A stretch of 64,000 bases of DNA, taken from Pohlia nutans. Its lineage: Eukaryota; Streptophyta; Bryopsida; Bryales; Mniaceae. The stretch lies in contig CM040101.1 of NCBI GenBank assembly GCA_022496805.1, forward strand, positions 4,280,501 to 4,344,500, in the 5' to 3' direction. Below the pieces are notes generated by a model that did not search any database, was not told the DNA's origin, and was given only the letters and a program-made list of their open reading frames with translations. Each line of letters begins with the position of its first letter. The stretch's first letter is position 1. A program made the position numbers and the translations under genes. Positions 24,695-36,771 of this stretch are shown piece by piece.

Positions 24695-25259
24695 CCCCTA
24701 AAGGTGACAAGGTGTCCTTAGAATTGACGATTTTAGGATAACCATTATAAAGTACTATTTGGAGGAATATTTTGGTATTGATATACAAATTAAAGTTGTA
24801 GATTTCAAAGTTTAGATTCCATCTATATGATTAGATTTACTAATGCTATCACCAATATGTTTTTTATAAAATTTGAAAGTTAATATTAAAAATTCCTTTG
24901 GAATTTGATTTCAAACAAAATATTAACATTGTTTGAGTAAAATTTGTTAAAATGGATTAGAAATGAGATACTCTTGATGCGGTGAATTTTTGAAATTTTT
25001 TGTCGCGCATATGTATGACCTCATTTTTGAAAGGCCACTTTTGAACTAAAGTAAAAGCATTTTTGGCTTGGTCAAAATTTCTCATACTTCTACATTTGTA
25101 ATTTCTAAGAAATATGTATTCTAATAACACCAAATCCAACCGTTGGATAGAATAAACACTTGATGAAGCATCTCTAAAAACAAATTCATGGTGAAGATGT
25201 TCATGAGGAGAGAGATATGGAAGAACAATTGTCACCATTTCAAGTAAAACACTTAGGAG
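24695..25259 (+). mobile_element. piggyBac-like MITE, family C, about 565 bp
   Basis: TTAA (24691-24694) precedes CCCCTAAAGGTGACAAGG. The likely right end is ACACTTAGGAG followed by TTTA near 25260, a degenerate TTAA. The left 250 bp are homologous, in inverse orientation, to the element ending at 47201; shared interior includes GTTAGATTT..GCTATCACCAATAT. The right boundary is tentative. Confidence 0.55.
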
Positions 25260-25263
25260 TTTA

Positions 25264-27435
25264 TTTATTTTTCAAATGTTGTTTTTTAATTGATAATTGA
25301 AAGGCTTTAGAAACTTTTCATTGGAAAATGTTTAAAAAATGAAAAATGCATTTAAAAATATATATTCCAAGAAATTGGTGAAGTTTGGGGGGACACTTAG
25401 GAAAATTAGTAAACATGGTGCGTTAAAATATAGAGTGTGTTTTATTCACGAGCAATAAAACTAAAAAAAATTAGACGTAATAGAGGATGCTTTAAATTCA
25501 AGTCAAGAATAATTTGAGACTATACCTTGAATATTCCTATTTGTGATAGCTACGTTTAATTACCTTGTTAATGCACATGTTCACCCAAAGTATGGTGAAG
25601 TGTTCCCCAAAGGATGAAGTACCACAATGCACAATGAGACGTAAATTTATTTGAAAACAATTCAATGCCTTTTTGAAATAATTAAACAAAATAAACTTTT
25701 CAGGTCCAAGTTCATGATAAGATTGTGAAGTATACGAACTTGACGCTTATATAATGTAACAAGGCCATTATTTTTTTATCTCTTTCATTTGTTTTTTTGT
25801 ACTCTTTGCACACCGTGTTTACAATTCTATCGACGATGTCTACATAGGAGATGGTTCCCTACAGTAGAAAAAAGGAATTGCTATTTTTTATTTATTTTTT
25901 TGTTTAATTTTAACATAGACTGGTAACCAAGAAAAATGAATGGCTTATGATGTGAAAGGGTTTACATATGAAGCCTCCAATCTATATCAACATTCAACAT
26001 TCAACATGTGAAAGGCTTCAACATTGCACACTCAACATTTAACAATCATTATGTATTGAAGGCCATAAACCAAAAAGGAAAAACATTAAACATTGCACAT
26101 TAGTCTTATTATGTGAAAGGGTTTACATGCGAAGGTGAAAATTTAACTCTAACGTTCACATCATAAGACTAATGGCAACAATCAACAAATTCAACAATCA
26201 ACACACATCATAAGACTAATGGCAACAATCAACAAATTCAACAATCAACAAATCCAACAATCATGCTCATATAGCGTGTTTCTTTTTTTCTTCATGGTTT
26301 TTTTGTCTTTGGAGATGGACGAGTTTTAATTCAATACAAACTTGAAAAGAGACTATAAGACCAATGGGAATGGAAGTTTGAATATTGAATTAGGTTTGGG
26401 ATGAAGAGGCCTCAATTCCAATGTTGTTTCATTTTTCTTGTATTTTTTTTTAATATAAGTGATGTTCAATCCAATGATTGAACTATGATAGATTAATGTA
26501 AAAAGTAGGAGGGAGGGCTATAGTTAGAAACCGAATGAGTTTTATAGTCATTTCTAGTTTCTTAATTCTTATATATACCTTGGAAAATTTTAATCAATTT
26601 CTTTATGTTTCATAACCTATATTCACCTTCAACAACTTTACCTATATACAAAAGCCACTGTGTACATTTCTGTTGTGCTTATTCTTTTTTGATGTATCTT
26701 ACCCATTTGCTCCAATCCATTATAATTTCATTTACAATGTTTTTGTTTTTATGCTTTCCCTTTGCGACTTTGCTTTCATTCCTTATCTTTGTGTTTAAAT
26801 TTTGCAACTCGACCTCTAGACCTTTTTTTTTTCTTTGTATTACTTAACTTCTAAAATGCGAGAATTTGGTGAAACACACTTAGTATAATCAATAATCATT
26901 GAAGAAAGAATATAACAAATTGTGTTATATATAAATTTAAAAAAGTAAAAATACTTTACATGACTCAATGGCATTAACATTCTGAATTCATTATTATTGT
27001 TTTATATTATATAAATTTTAAAAAATTGGTCTTAATTCCAGTGACTACCGTAGGTCGAAGCTGGTTTAGAAAAATAGTATTGACAACTATAAGTTCCACT
27101 TGTGGCTTTCCAATGGTTGAAGAGTTTGTAAGTGAGCCAACAATTTTAAGGCAGGGTTTCCTATGATGTAACATTCTTATGTTGTAATCTAGCCTTTCAC
27201 ATCCTTGGATGGTCTTCTCATGATTGTTCCATTCCGTCTTCAAATAATGTGATGTAACCTAGCCTTTCGTGTCTTATGTAATTTCATAGCCTTTCACTTC
27301 AAACGTAACTCGTAGTGCGGAGAGAATCAGAGCTCAAGTATTTTTTTCTTTAAGCACATAGAAATAAAGACGCTCAACCAAATTTATTACAATTCTGGAG
27401 CCAAAAATAATCATAACATTCATGATAATATAACA

Positions 27436-27437
<2 letters not shown>
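25264..27437. repeat. Gene-free stretch with a 47-bp tandem duplication
   Basis: At about 26158-26255 a unit starting CACATCATAAGACTAATGG is present twice in tandem, followed by further CAACAATC-type short repeats. The inverse TAGTCTTATTATGTG lies at 26101. No coding sequence recognised in the rest. Confidence 0.6.

Positions 27438-27504
<67 letters not shown>
27438..27504. repeat. (AT)n microsatellite
   Basis: About 67 bp of pure AT repeats. Confidence 0.95.
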
Positions 27505-27507
<3 letters not shown>

Positions 27508-27545
27508 AACCATGTTGAACATGAATTCTTTAATAATTGAGTTAA

Positions 27546-27841
27546 CCGAAAAGAAGTCCATCTAACTTTCCTTTTTGCTCTATTTCTAACCTCTTTCTTG
27601 AATTATACTTTGATTGAATAGTGTCGTGTCATAGATTGTCCCCTTGTGGGCCATGGGCTTGAAACTTTGGTGGAAGGTGTGGGAGTCATTGCGAGGTGTG
27701 GAGAATAATGACAGTGGCTTGCTTTAGATTGTCTCCCAATTCATCGTAGACTAGTTTTTGGTCTATTTATTTTTCAATATGAGTTCAAGAAGAATTCAAG
27801 ACGAGTTTGCTAAATCTTTCCTTTTTAAGCTGACTTTTCCG
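27546..27841. mobile_element. MITE with TTAACCGAAAAG ends (second copy)
   Basis: Inverted ends TTAACCGAAAAG and CTTTTCCGTTAA. Homologous to the copy at 12669-12944, but with a diverged interior. As there, similarity extends beyond TTAA on both sides, so the boundaries given are minimal. Confidence 0.6.
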
Positions 27842-28093
27842 TTAACTCTAATGAAGAAATGTTTTTATGAATTTTTTTGCTACAAATTATCTATAACAAG
27901 AATATTATGTACCCAAACTTTTAAAAATGTAAATTCTTTCTATATTTTAAATTTAAAACTAAAAAATACTCTTGTCTTTCTAAATGAGAAAATGACGTTT
28001 GAGGATTAAAATAAAACATTTACATATGTATCATTAATATGAGGTGAATGCTCCAAAAAAATTAAAATATCAACAATCAAAAGCCAGTGTTAA

Positions 28094-28633
28094 CCCCGAA
28101 AGGACCAAGTGTCCTAAGTAGGACATTTCAATGTTCGGGTAGGTTCCACGGTGACAATTTTTATCCTAATGTTTTGAAAAATAGTATGTCATAAAAAATG
28201 GGGATTCAATTTTTTTTTTATTATGACTTCGTAAGTAGAAGTTATGGAGAGAAAGAGGTTTATTTAAGGAAGAATGGGAGTCCGGCCACAACTTACAATA
28301 AATCTCAGAAAAGAATTTTTTGCATCTCTAACTGAAGGATATTGCTTTGGACTATCAAAAGAATGCATGGTAAAATTTCATAGAATTTGACTGTATAGAT
28401 TGTAAGATTATAACGTTTGAAGTGAAAAGATGAAATGACTATATTTTTTGACCTTTTCTGGTCGTATTTGAAGACAGAGGAGAAATTGTTAATTTGGTCA
28501 AAACATTATTTAATTGTTTTTTGTAATGTTCAAATTGGTATTCACTATCAAGAGAAAAAAATTCAAAAGAAAATGAATAGAAAGAGGAGAAAATGATGCT
28601 AAAAAACAAGAGAAATGCATGGTCCTTTCGGGG
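28094..28633. mobile_element. piggyBac-like MITE, 540 bp, perfect 14-bp ends
   Basis: TTAA (28090-28093), then CCCCGAAAGGACCA. The right end is TGGTCCTTTCGGGG, its exact inverse, followed by TTAA (28634-28637). The perfect ends suggest a comparatively young insertion. Interior non-coding and AT-rich. A second TTAACCCTTCAGCGTGCAAG starts 6 bp further on, apparently the left end of another, truncated element. Confidence 0.85.
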
Positions 28634-28643
28634 TTAAGCTTAA

Positions 28644-29284
28644 CCCTTCAGCGTGCAAGGAGCCTTGTGGGGCCATGTTTGATAGTTTTTTCAGTCAAAC
28701 GCTGATTTACACCTAGTACCTAATTTCAAATGAAAACGGTCCCAACTAAGAAAGTGTGGGAAATATCTGCTACTTTCTAGTCCAATTTGCTCTTCTTCAA
28801 AATTGTGAAACTTGCGTTTTCCACAGTACTTTAAAGATCAGAACCCTAAAATTCTAATATGCACTGAAAAAAAGCTTTTCAATCAAATTTCTTATCATGT
28901 AAGCTCGAGAAACATGCCACCTACACTTTGTTGTTCATCATTATTATTTACAGTTTTCCTTAAATCTCATACTATTTAAGACATTTTTGAAATTAATGAT
29001 TGTTACAAGAGAAAAGCTTTGAAAAATCTTATAAAATTTATCATGATTTAAATAATTATAAAAAAATTAGTGTAATTCGGTTGAACAATAAAATATGATT
29101 TGGGAAATATCAAAATAATAATAATAATATATCTTTTAAAATGTGAGAAAGTGATGACGTTAGACCGGGTAAATGTAGTGTGTGAGTTAAATATCAATGA
29201 AATAAAAGTGGAGCTAAAAATAATAATTCTAGTGTATTATGATGGCAAATCAATACACTAAACTTATTATTGCTCACCTACTGT
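28644..29284. other. Gene-free stretch starting with a half MITE
   Basis: Begins with a TTAA-type left terminus (TTAA at 28640-28643) for which I see no right end. The remainder is AT-rich and non-coding. Confidence 0.4.
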
Positions 29285-29772
29285 AGGACCATGCCGTACA
29301 TTGCCAGATGGCTCATCTATTCCAAGACCATGCCGCCGCTCAGGATATTGCGGAATGGCTAGCAACTTGTCGTCTTCACCAAAGCCGGCGGCCTGATGTG
29401 CCGTGAGACCTTCACTCATTCCCAGTTCCGGTGTCTTCCCGCACGTTTCTCATTCTTACGTGCAGAACGTTTCTCATTCTCAATGAGCATTTGCAGCAAT
29501 TGGAGGTTCGGATTTTCGCTTAGCACGTGAGCTCTTTCCGGAGACAGGAATTGCACACAAGTATCGGCAATGTCGGCTTCTTTTGAAGTTTAGATTGTGC
29601 CCTTTGGTTGCATAAGAAACGTTTGCTTCGGTGGCGGCGGGAGGAAATTTCTTAAGGTGAGTTGCTTGGAAGAATACTCTGTTTCATTCCGATGGAGGAA
29701 AATAGCTTCGTCTCTCGTCTCTCTGTTGCAATGATTTTGTTGCACGTCTTCGCGCTTTGACGCCATAACCAT
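29285..29772 (-). pseudogene. Isolated first exon of an unrecognised gene, decayed
   Basis: On the - strand an ATG at 29772 opens MVMASKREDVQQNHCNRETR and a peptide containing RNFLPPPPKQTF. It runs into a stop at 29590-29592. The same frame continues as protein-like sequence (ADTCVQFLSPERAHVLSENP, then ENEKRSARKNEKRAGRHRNW), followed by one frameshift and SEGLTAHQAAGFGEDDKLLA, PQYPERRHGLGIDEPSG, ending at a GTGAGC donor near 29285. The base composition is genic, unlike its surroundings. I do not recognise the family. One stop and one frameshift mark it as broken. No further exon is visible. Confidence 0.4.
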
Positions 29773-29842
29773 TCCCTTACTGCATTCGCATTGTGTCTTA
29801 TTACTTAGGTTTAGAATGAGTGTTTGGAGAATATGTAATTGA

Positions 29843-30178
29843 ATGTATTACTTAGATGTGAACAAGTGTTTAGATAGAATATCATTCATATTCTGCAGTA
29901 GGGTTGAAGGTGATGTCCTAAGGTTTTTCAATATACAGTTATTACGCAGACTGTCGGGACAACCCTCTGAGCTTTACACTGGGGAGCTTCTGGCTGTTGA
30001 CAAATTTGATGTGGCTTCAACGGTGCCCCAAGTATTAGTTGCACAGAGGTATTTCGTCTTCTCATTTGAGGAGTATTTACAGAGAGAATGTAGCGTTGTC
30101 CCTGAAGCTGCTTCTACACAAAAGCATATGCAATTAGTTTTGCTGCTCTTAATGCACTTATTGAACTGTTGATTGGTG
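29843..30178 (+). other. Unrecognised open frame, possibly a captured exon
   Basis: An open frame containing FNIQLLRRLSGQPSELYTGE and LLAVDKFDVASTVPQVLVAQ, preceded by a CTGCAG. Composition is more genic than the surroundings. No family recognised and no supporting splice structure beyond the possible acceptor. Could be a chance frame. Confidence 0.25.
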
Positions 30179-30591
30179 TGCATCTGTGAGACTCAGAGCG
30201 AGTATACTTGTATGATATATTTCCGAAATAAGTCACAAAATTTAACAGTGAATTTAAACTCCTCTTGCAACGTTCCAAGTGTGCCTTTTTATATGCTGCA
30301 GTGGGATCAAAATCGGATATAAATGAAGGTCCTTATTGAAACGACAAGAATAACATGAAGGTCCATGAATCACTAGATTATCAAATTGGTAGGATAGATG
30401 ATTTGTAATGTTTTTTAACTCGAAAATTATTGGATTTCTTCTTACTTTTCTATTGCGTTACCAGCTATCTCTCTGTATTTCTCTCACACCCTTTCAAGTT
30501 ACTCACCTCATTTCATTCTTAGCTGTGTACTAATATTTTGGTTGGTTGTCACATGTTTGTTTGTTTTGTAGAGTTGGTGGTCGAATGCAAA
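30179..30591. other. Gene-free stretch before the orphan gene
   Basis: AT-rich; probably promoter and leader of the gene at 30592. No motif I would name. Confidence 0.4.
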
Positions 30592-31756
30592 ATGGCAAGT
30601 TCTCAAATGGCCGATGAAGAGCTAAGCGCACGCCGTGGGGATTATCACCCTCCTTCTACACAAAGGTCACCAAGGGTTGCTCCATCGGAACACCCAGGTT
30701 CTGTTCCAAGTTCTTTTGTTCAAAACCCTTCTACTCCAAGTACTTCTGTTCCAAATGCTTCAAATCCTTCTATGCCAAATGCTGGTGGGCGACCTCCGTA
30801 TCCCCATGCTATGGCATCTGAGAGTCAAATGAATACATTAAGGCAGATTATAAGAAATTTGGAAGCACAAATTAATGATCTAAGAGCAAACAATCGTTTA
30901 TTACAAGCTTTAGTAAACAATCAAGTGAATGAAAATCCTACACCAGACGTAGCTAAATGGGAGTTTATCAAACCCCACATGAAGAAAATCTCCAAGAAAT
31001 TAATGTTGGGAGTAGATGTTACCAAAAGTAGGATGTTTCCTCATGAAGAACACATGAAAGAAGAAATATTGGTGGTTTTTAATGTTGGGGAAGGGGACAT
31101 TTTCAAACGGTCCGCATTTGAGAGGGCTTGGGAAGAGAGTTTGAAAACGACAGTAAAAGTTGCAATTATTAATAGGCGGGGTAGATTTGCCTCTTATGCA
31201 CGGTTAGAGTTGTGGCGATTATTGGGTGTGCCAAAACCTCAAAATGGAAACCAAACAGAAATAGAAACCTGGAAAACCACCCTGAAACCATTGTTTAGAC
31301 ACGATAATTTGCGGTGGAAAGATGGTGATCCATTTAGATCAGATGCTTTTTTTGGCGCAATTGCATGCATTATGAGTGGAAAGAACTACTCCACAAGGAC
31401 CCCCATCTCGATGCTCCCAAATCAATTGGCCTGGTTTGCCTATTTGGTAAGTTTTCAAACTTTTTTTATTCAATTTTTTAAAAGTTTTTGAATTTTGTTA
31501 ATTCAACTTCTTGGAATTAATTTTATGTATTTTGCAATCGCAGTTGGGTTTGGCTATGGACGGAGATAGGAACATGAAGGAGACGGAGCTCAAATTTCAC
31601 CAAGAGGGTATACAGGGTTACATAAAGTTTATCTTGGAGAGATGCGATTCGATCAGGAGGATAAATGTGATACATGAGGTTGAACATATTGGAGAACCCA
31701 CGCTACACGACGTGCTAGGGACGGATGTGGGATCCAACTCTTCCTCGGAGGAATAA
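30592..31756 (+). CDS. Intact two-exon gene of unknown function, 355 aa
   Basis: Exon 1 30592-31446, exon 2 31544-31756, with a 97-bp intron bounded by GTAAGT and CGCAG. The protein starts MASSQMADEELSARRGDYHP. A Pro/Ser-rich low-complexity stretch (residues about 20-80) is followed by a short coiled-coil-like helix (TLRQIIRNLEAQINDLRANN). Then comes a folded-looking region with WEFIKPHMKKISKKLMLG, GRFASYARLELWRLLGVPKP and LRWKDGDPFRSDAFFGAIAC, and an acidic tail ending SNSSSEE. I recognise no domain. The unbroken frame across both exons is striking amid decayed sequence, and suggests either recent origin or selection. It could be a transposon accessory protein or a lineage-specific gene. An ATG at 30538 is in frame, but I prefer 30592 because a TTTTGTAG acceptor-like site lies between. 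Confidence 0.65.
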
Positions 31757-31960
31757 ATTTTTAAATTGTTTATTTGTACATAAGCATGTCTTATTATGTA
31801 AATAAGTGTTTATAAGTTAATAGTTCCAACTGAGTTGCTTCCTATGAAGTTCATAGCTCCGACTAGTTTTGAACACCAAGAAAAACCCCGGATTGAACTT
31901 TGGGATGACGTGCCAATGTGACCATCGCTAGATTGAAGTGCTCATCACTTTTCATCTTAC

Positions 31961-32706
31961 CAACAACAACTGCGAGAGCGCGCTTAATCAAGCGCTTATA
32001 GTGCTTGTGAGTCCTGCCTTGTTCTGTTTCCGGTATACTCAAGTGTGGACGTTCTGCAGCATCAACAATTCGTCGAAACAAGTTGTCGGTATCTCCTACT
32101 TTCATGCTCACTGATATAGGAGCTTCAATTCCCATTTCAGTGCAAACCTGCACATTCAGAATTGTGAGATATAATGTGCTGCAACACCATATTATTATGC
32201 CTAGCAGAGATGAGACTTCTAGTACATCAATTATAGCCATTACTGTGAGTCAGAAAATTAGTTTGAAACTTTACACCAATCCTCACACTAATTTCAGCAC
32301 ATACATCTCAAATGTACATTATTGTAAGAATTCTCAAATACTCTCAATTACTGTGACTCGCACTATTCTTCTAATACCACAATTATTGTGCGAATACTGA
32401 ATTACTGTGACTTACAATTTATTGCTTGTACTGAGTACTGGCAATAATCAGTGTAGTAATCTCAGTCTTACAAACTAAAATTGAACCCACCTTTCCTTTT
32501 CAAAATATATAATCACCACAATGAAAAAGGAAGACATCGATGAGTAACTTCATACCCGATGAGCATTCTGTTTACATGAAGAATTAGGCTCAACATCGTC
32601 CTTGGCAGCAATCAACAAGCACGGTACCTCCACCCCGTTAATCTCCCCATGAGCTGCGACCTCCACCAACAACTCATGAGCTCGGCCCCAATATGCTGCA
32701 TCTGAA
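31961..32706 (-). pseudogene. Two exons of a Miro (mitochondrial Rho GTPase) gene
   Basis: Miro is an outer-mitochondrial-membrane GTPase with two GTPase domains and EF hands. Here only part of the C-terminal GTPase domain is present, on the - strand. Exon 32706-32556 contains RAHELLVEVAAHGE and VEVPCLLIAAKDD, where AAKDD is the region of the second nucleotide-binding motif. Exon 32147-31961 begins VCTEMGIEAPISVSMKVGD and continues NLFRRIVDAAERPHLSIPET. The exons join in phase, both have splice borders, and neither has a stop or frameshift. The C-terminal membrane anchor exon and all upstream exons (first GTPase domain, EF hands) are absent from the window. It is therefore a gene fragment, unless very long introns are involved. 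Confidence 0.7.
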
Positions 32707-33547
32707 CTGCCATGTCACAAACCACTCAGACCCCATCCCAACATCATTTTCTAGTTTTTATATTTATCTAATTATTATGTTTATCTATTTATCATATTAT
32801 GTTTATATGGGTGTTTCATATTATGTTTATCTAGGCTATTTTAGGCATCTTCAAGTAAGGGTTTTCACTGTCGATTGGTTATATTTATTGGAGATTTCAG
32901 CTGAGCCTTCATAGATGATTCAATCGATATGTAGTGTTATGAGCAGTCTCCTGCATATGCATGTAGTGGTTGTAGGTTGCATGTTATGTGATGTTATGTT
33001 ATGTGATGTAGTAGGTTGTAGTGTATTGGCTACATGGTGTATGAATGCAGTTTGAACTACGGTTACAATCGCTGGAGTTGCAATCTATCGGGTATATGCT
33101 AAACGAAAAGAATGTTGAATAGAGACAAACATGGAGACCCTTATTTAGGAAAGGTTATGGAGTCATGAGCCAGACTTTCAGGTCGTAGAACCGATGATGT
33201 ATTTACTACTGTAGACTTCACCATTCTTGCCCTGATTCATCTGGAAAGTCAATGCTACCTGTGAGAAGATCTTATGAGTTCCCTTATGAGCATTTGGTAA
33301 ACAGTGCAGACATATCTTCATTCACACTAGAATCTTTGTGGTATATCGTATTTTGGTAACCTTCTTATGTTGGGCATAGAGCTGTGAAGAGTACGGGCAT
33401 ACACATGTTGGTTGTATGTGTTGTTCCACAAATGACTTTCTGACTCCGTGTGGAATCTAGCGTCGTCCCTAGAAGTCCTTAATTTAGTATTTTAGGTGTT
33501 CGAAGTGCTAAGCGTGCTAACAATTCATTTTTGTGACTATGGTACAG
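32707..33547. other. Gene-free stretch
   Basis: No coding sequence recognised. Short iterated TGTTATGTGATG-type motifs occur around 32975-33010. Confidence 0.45.
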
Positions 33548-33898
33548 CTCCTTGGCGTGCGGGATCTGTTTGGGATGGCTTGTATCAAGCGTTGGCTGAA
33601 ATTTGCTGGCAGGAAACAAGGCAAGGTTGGTTTTCTTATATTTCCTGGAGTGTAGCTTGCAGAGTAATATTTCAGGATTCAAACTATTGCTTATGCTTCA
33701 AATACCCTTTGGATTTCTCAAGATTACAATAGGTTACAATAGGTTAGTTCAACATTAACATCGTCTGTAGTTCCAATCCATGTGATATTTTTTTGACAGT
33801 GTCCACATTGTAACAAGAGGGTCAGAGTCGAGGATCTTCAAACAGTGTGTGCTCCTCGTGTTGCAGTAATCGATGAAGAGACCCAAGAATATATGCAG
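33548..33898 (+). pseudogene. Two exons of an RFWD3-like RING/WD40 ubiquitin ligase gene
   Basis: Exon 33548-33625 encodes 26 residues including DLFGMACIKRWLKFAGRKQG. Exon 33800-33898 begins CPHCNKRVRVEDLQT and ends VAVIDEETQEYMQ. Together they match the second half of the RING finger and the following linker of RFWD3-type E3 ligases (pattern CGHLFG..CI..WL....GKCP.C). GT-AG borders frame both exons and the phase is consistent. The expected CGH ligands before LFG are replaced by VRD, as if by two compensating one-base indels, so the RING would not fold. No WD40 repeats or N-terminal exons are seen. It is an isolated fragment. Confidence 0.55.
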
Positions 33899-35162
33899 GT
33901 TTCCAGTGCTTCTTTCTTTGCTGGTTTTTCAATTGTGTCTGCTTATGAGCTATCATGCGTGTTAAGGTGGTGAATAGGAGATGTAGGCACTGTCCAAGAC
34001 TTTACCACTTTCACTTGAAATGTCTTTTCACGTTTTTAGCTTTCTTCAAATGGCTCTTCTAACATACATGTGTTGGATATTTGAGTTTGTCCTCGACTTT
34101 TCAAATTGATATCTAAATGATTTAGTTGATCAGATTGATTAAGCATATGTGACAAGTTACTGTGAAGTGATCACTTGTTGTTTGGTTTTCTCTTTGTTCT
34201 ATTGTGTAGGTGGCGAAACGTCACTCTCAATCGAAGATGTTACATACAGAAGGGGATGTGTTAAGAATATTTTTTTTAGAGAGACCTGTTTGAAACAATG
34301 CATTGTGATAGGCCAAAGTTTGTAAGGCATTGAATTGACTTAATCTAAGCAACTTCAAATACTATTGCTTTCAGATTGGACTAGGGGTTGCATTTTAGAG
34401 AAAGCAGGTATGTATAAGTGAATTTTTTTTAATTGGAACATATAGTTTTTGTGTGTCTCTTCCCGTACAATGTACTATGAATGCATTTTATGTTTGTTGT
34501 ATATATTAATACAATTTTTTCAATATTAATAATCAAATAAATGGCATGGTTGAAATAAATTTGGAAGTTTATACATTAAAGTTGCAGTACTGCATCAGTA
34601 CCGTTACAGAGTTGTTGCTATCCTAAAGTTGTATCCAAAATAATTACAAATACAATATTTTTGTAGTACAATAATAATTTGTATGTAGTACAACAATTTG
34701 ATTCAAAATTTGTACAAATACAACAAATTTATAGTACAATTGTAGTACTACAAATGTATATAACAAAAATCCATTATGTGCATCCACAACATACAACATT
34801 GTAGTATAATAACAACACTGTAAACCCAATATTTTTGTATGTATATCTTTTACGTTCTTAGGGTTATTACAATACACTATAAATATAATATTTTTATATA
34901 TTAACACTAATGTTGTTTAATAATAATTAGTACTGCATTTAAGTAGTGTCTATGTACCTTTTTATGATTGATTTTGTATTGTTGGAATACTGCACTTTAT
35001 ACTCTAATGCAGTACAACATAAGTATATGTATAATACAATTCAACTGCAGTACTGCACAAGTATGAATTTTGTCTTTTACTGTTAAATAACTCCATCAAT
35101 ATTGATGCAGTACTGCAAAAGTATTGAAAAAGGGGGTTTCATTTCCGTGATGGTAGTCAGTT
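33899..35162. other. Gene-free stretch
   Basis: AT-rich. GCAGTACTGCA-type palindromes recur at about 34584, 35047 and 35107. A possible third RFWD3-like exon near 34210 (VAKRHSQSK) is too short to call. Confidence 0.4.
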
Positions 35163-35275
35163 TGATGGATGTTTTTCGACTGTAGCATGGGCCATGATGG
35201 ATGTTTTTCAATTGTAACACAAAGCATGATGGATGATTAGTTTCGTAATGACGAGTATGATGGATGTAAAATTGG
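35163..35275. repeat. Short tandem array of TGATGGATG units
   Basis: TGATGGATG recurs at about 35163, 35194, 35227 and 35257 with a period near 32 bp; the first two units also share TTTTTC. Confidence 0.7.
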
Positions 35276-35393
35276 AAAAAAACACACATGCTGTATGCAT
35301 ATCCATGTTCAAGAATATTCCCTCACATACAATAAATATACTTTTTCTCAAATCAAAGTTTAGTGGGATGAAAAAGTTTCTAGTCAAAGGAAT

Positions 35394-36379
35394 GTACAGT
35401 GGGGTCCAACATGGAATGGCGTTTTTGGTTTCGCAGTGAGAAAATTTTCAGTACTGCCAACTTTGAAAGCCTCCCGAGAGCTCAAATATTGGTATTTTAC
35501 CACGAAATGTTTACTAGAGACTTATCTTTAAGTTAATTATATGCATGACGAATTTCAAGGCCAAAAGATTCACCCAAAAAAAGTTATTCAGAATCTACCA
35601 ACATTGGTAGCTGTGGAAATTTTTTCACTGCTGCCAACTTTGACAGCCTCCCAAAGATTGATTTTTTTTTTTTTTGCCATGAAATTCTTGATAAAAAAAT
35701 TTCTTTATGCTAATGACATATGATAAAAATTTCAAGGCCAAAAGACTAATACAATAAACGATATTAACAATCTACCAACATGTGTAGTTGTGGGAAACAA
35801 TGGGGGAAACTACACACATTGGTAGATTGTAAATATTTTTCTTTGTATAGATTTTTTGACCTTGAAATTTGGCATGAATATTTTTGTCATAAAGAGCATG
35901 TTGTACCAAAAATTTCATGGTAAATAGACAATTTCTCAACCGTAGGGAGGGTGTCAAAGTTGGTAGCAAAGTTTCCCCCATTGTTTCCCACAACTACACA
36001 TGTTGGTAGATTGTCAATATCTTTTTTTTTATTAATCTTTTGGCCTTGAAATTTTTATCATATGTTATTAACATAAAGAAGTTTTTTTTCCAAGAATTTT
36101 ATGGCAAAAAAAAAATTAATTCAATCTTTGGGAGGTTGTCAAAGTTGGCAGCACTGAATAACTATCAATGTTGGTAGATTTTGAATAACGGTTTTTTTGG
36201 TGAATCTTTTGGCCTTGAAATTTGGCATACATATAATTAACTTAAAGATAAGTCTCTGGTAAAACTTTCGTGGTAAAATACCAATATTTGAGCTCTCGGG
36301 AGGCTTTCAAAGTTGGCAGTACTGAAATTTTTCTCACTGCGAAACCAAAAACGCCATTCCATGTTGGACCCCACTGTAC
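35394..36379. mobile_element. 986-bp foldback element built of inverted sub-repeats
   Basis: The left boundary GTACAGTGGGGTCCAACATG is exactly inverted at the right end. Outer arms of about 200 bp pair (35394-35600 with 36168-36379). Inside, a second arm pair around AACAATGGGGGAAAC (about 35770-35812 and 35970-36012) also inverts. A roughly 180-bp unit recurs about five times in alternating orientation, with the hallmarks CTACCAACAT, GCCAACTTTGACAGCCTCCC and TTCAAGGCCAAAAGA. Non-coding. Transposase class unknown; no obvious target duplication. Confidence 0.75.
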
Positions 36380-36771
36380 AAGGTGTTGATGCACTTCAAT
36401 CAAAGAATTTACAAAATGCAGTAGTTTCAAAAGTTTCTACTCTGTTTATTTTCCCAATGTTGCTTGTTTATTTTTCTAATGTTGTTTATTAACGCTGTCG
36501 TCAATGCAGCAAAATCCATTTCCTTTGTAAACACAAAATTGACATGCAAGACATTGCAAAATGGGCTTGCTACATGAACAGGAGCAACTGTTGCTACAGA
36601 AATAGGAAGAGTAGGTGCACTAATCGGAGCAATAGCTGCATTCACAGAAGCAACACCAAATTATTGAACATATGTAACAACTTCTTATAAACTTGCATAG
36701 TGATCACATTTTCGAATCAGATGCATCAAATCTTAATGCATTTGCCAAGAATACAAAAAAGTGATTGGTGA
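36380..36771. other. Gene-free stretch
   Basis: Nothing recognised. Confidence 0.4.

Noticed and set aside
26158..26270. Tandem CAACAATC repeats as a CRISPR-like array
   Set aside because: Only two full units with no regular spacers, in a eukaryotic AT-rich region; a simple tandem duplication.
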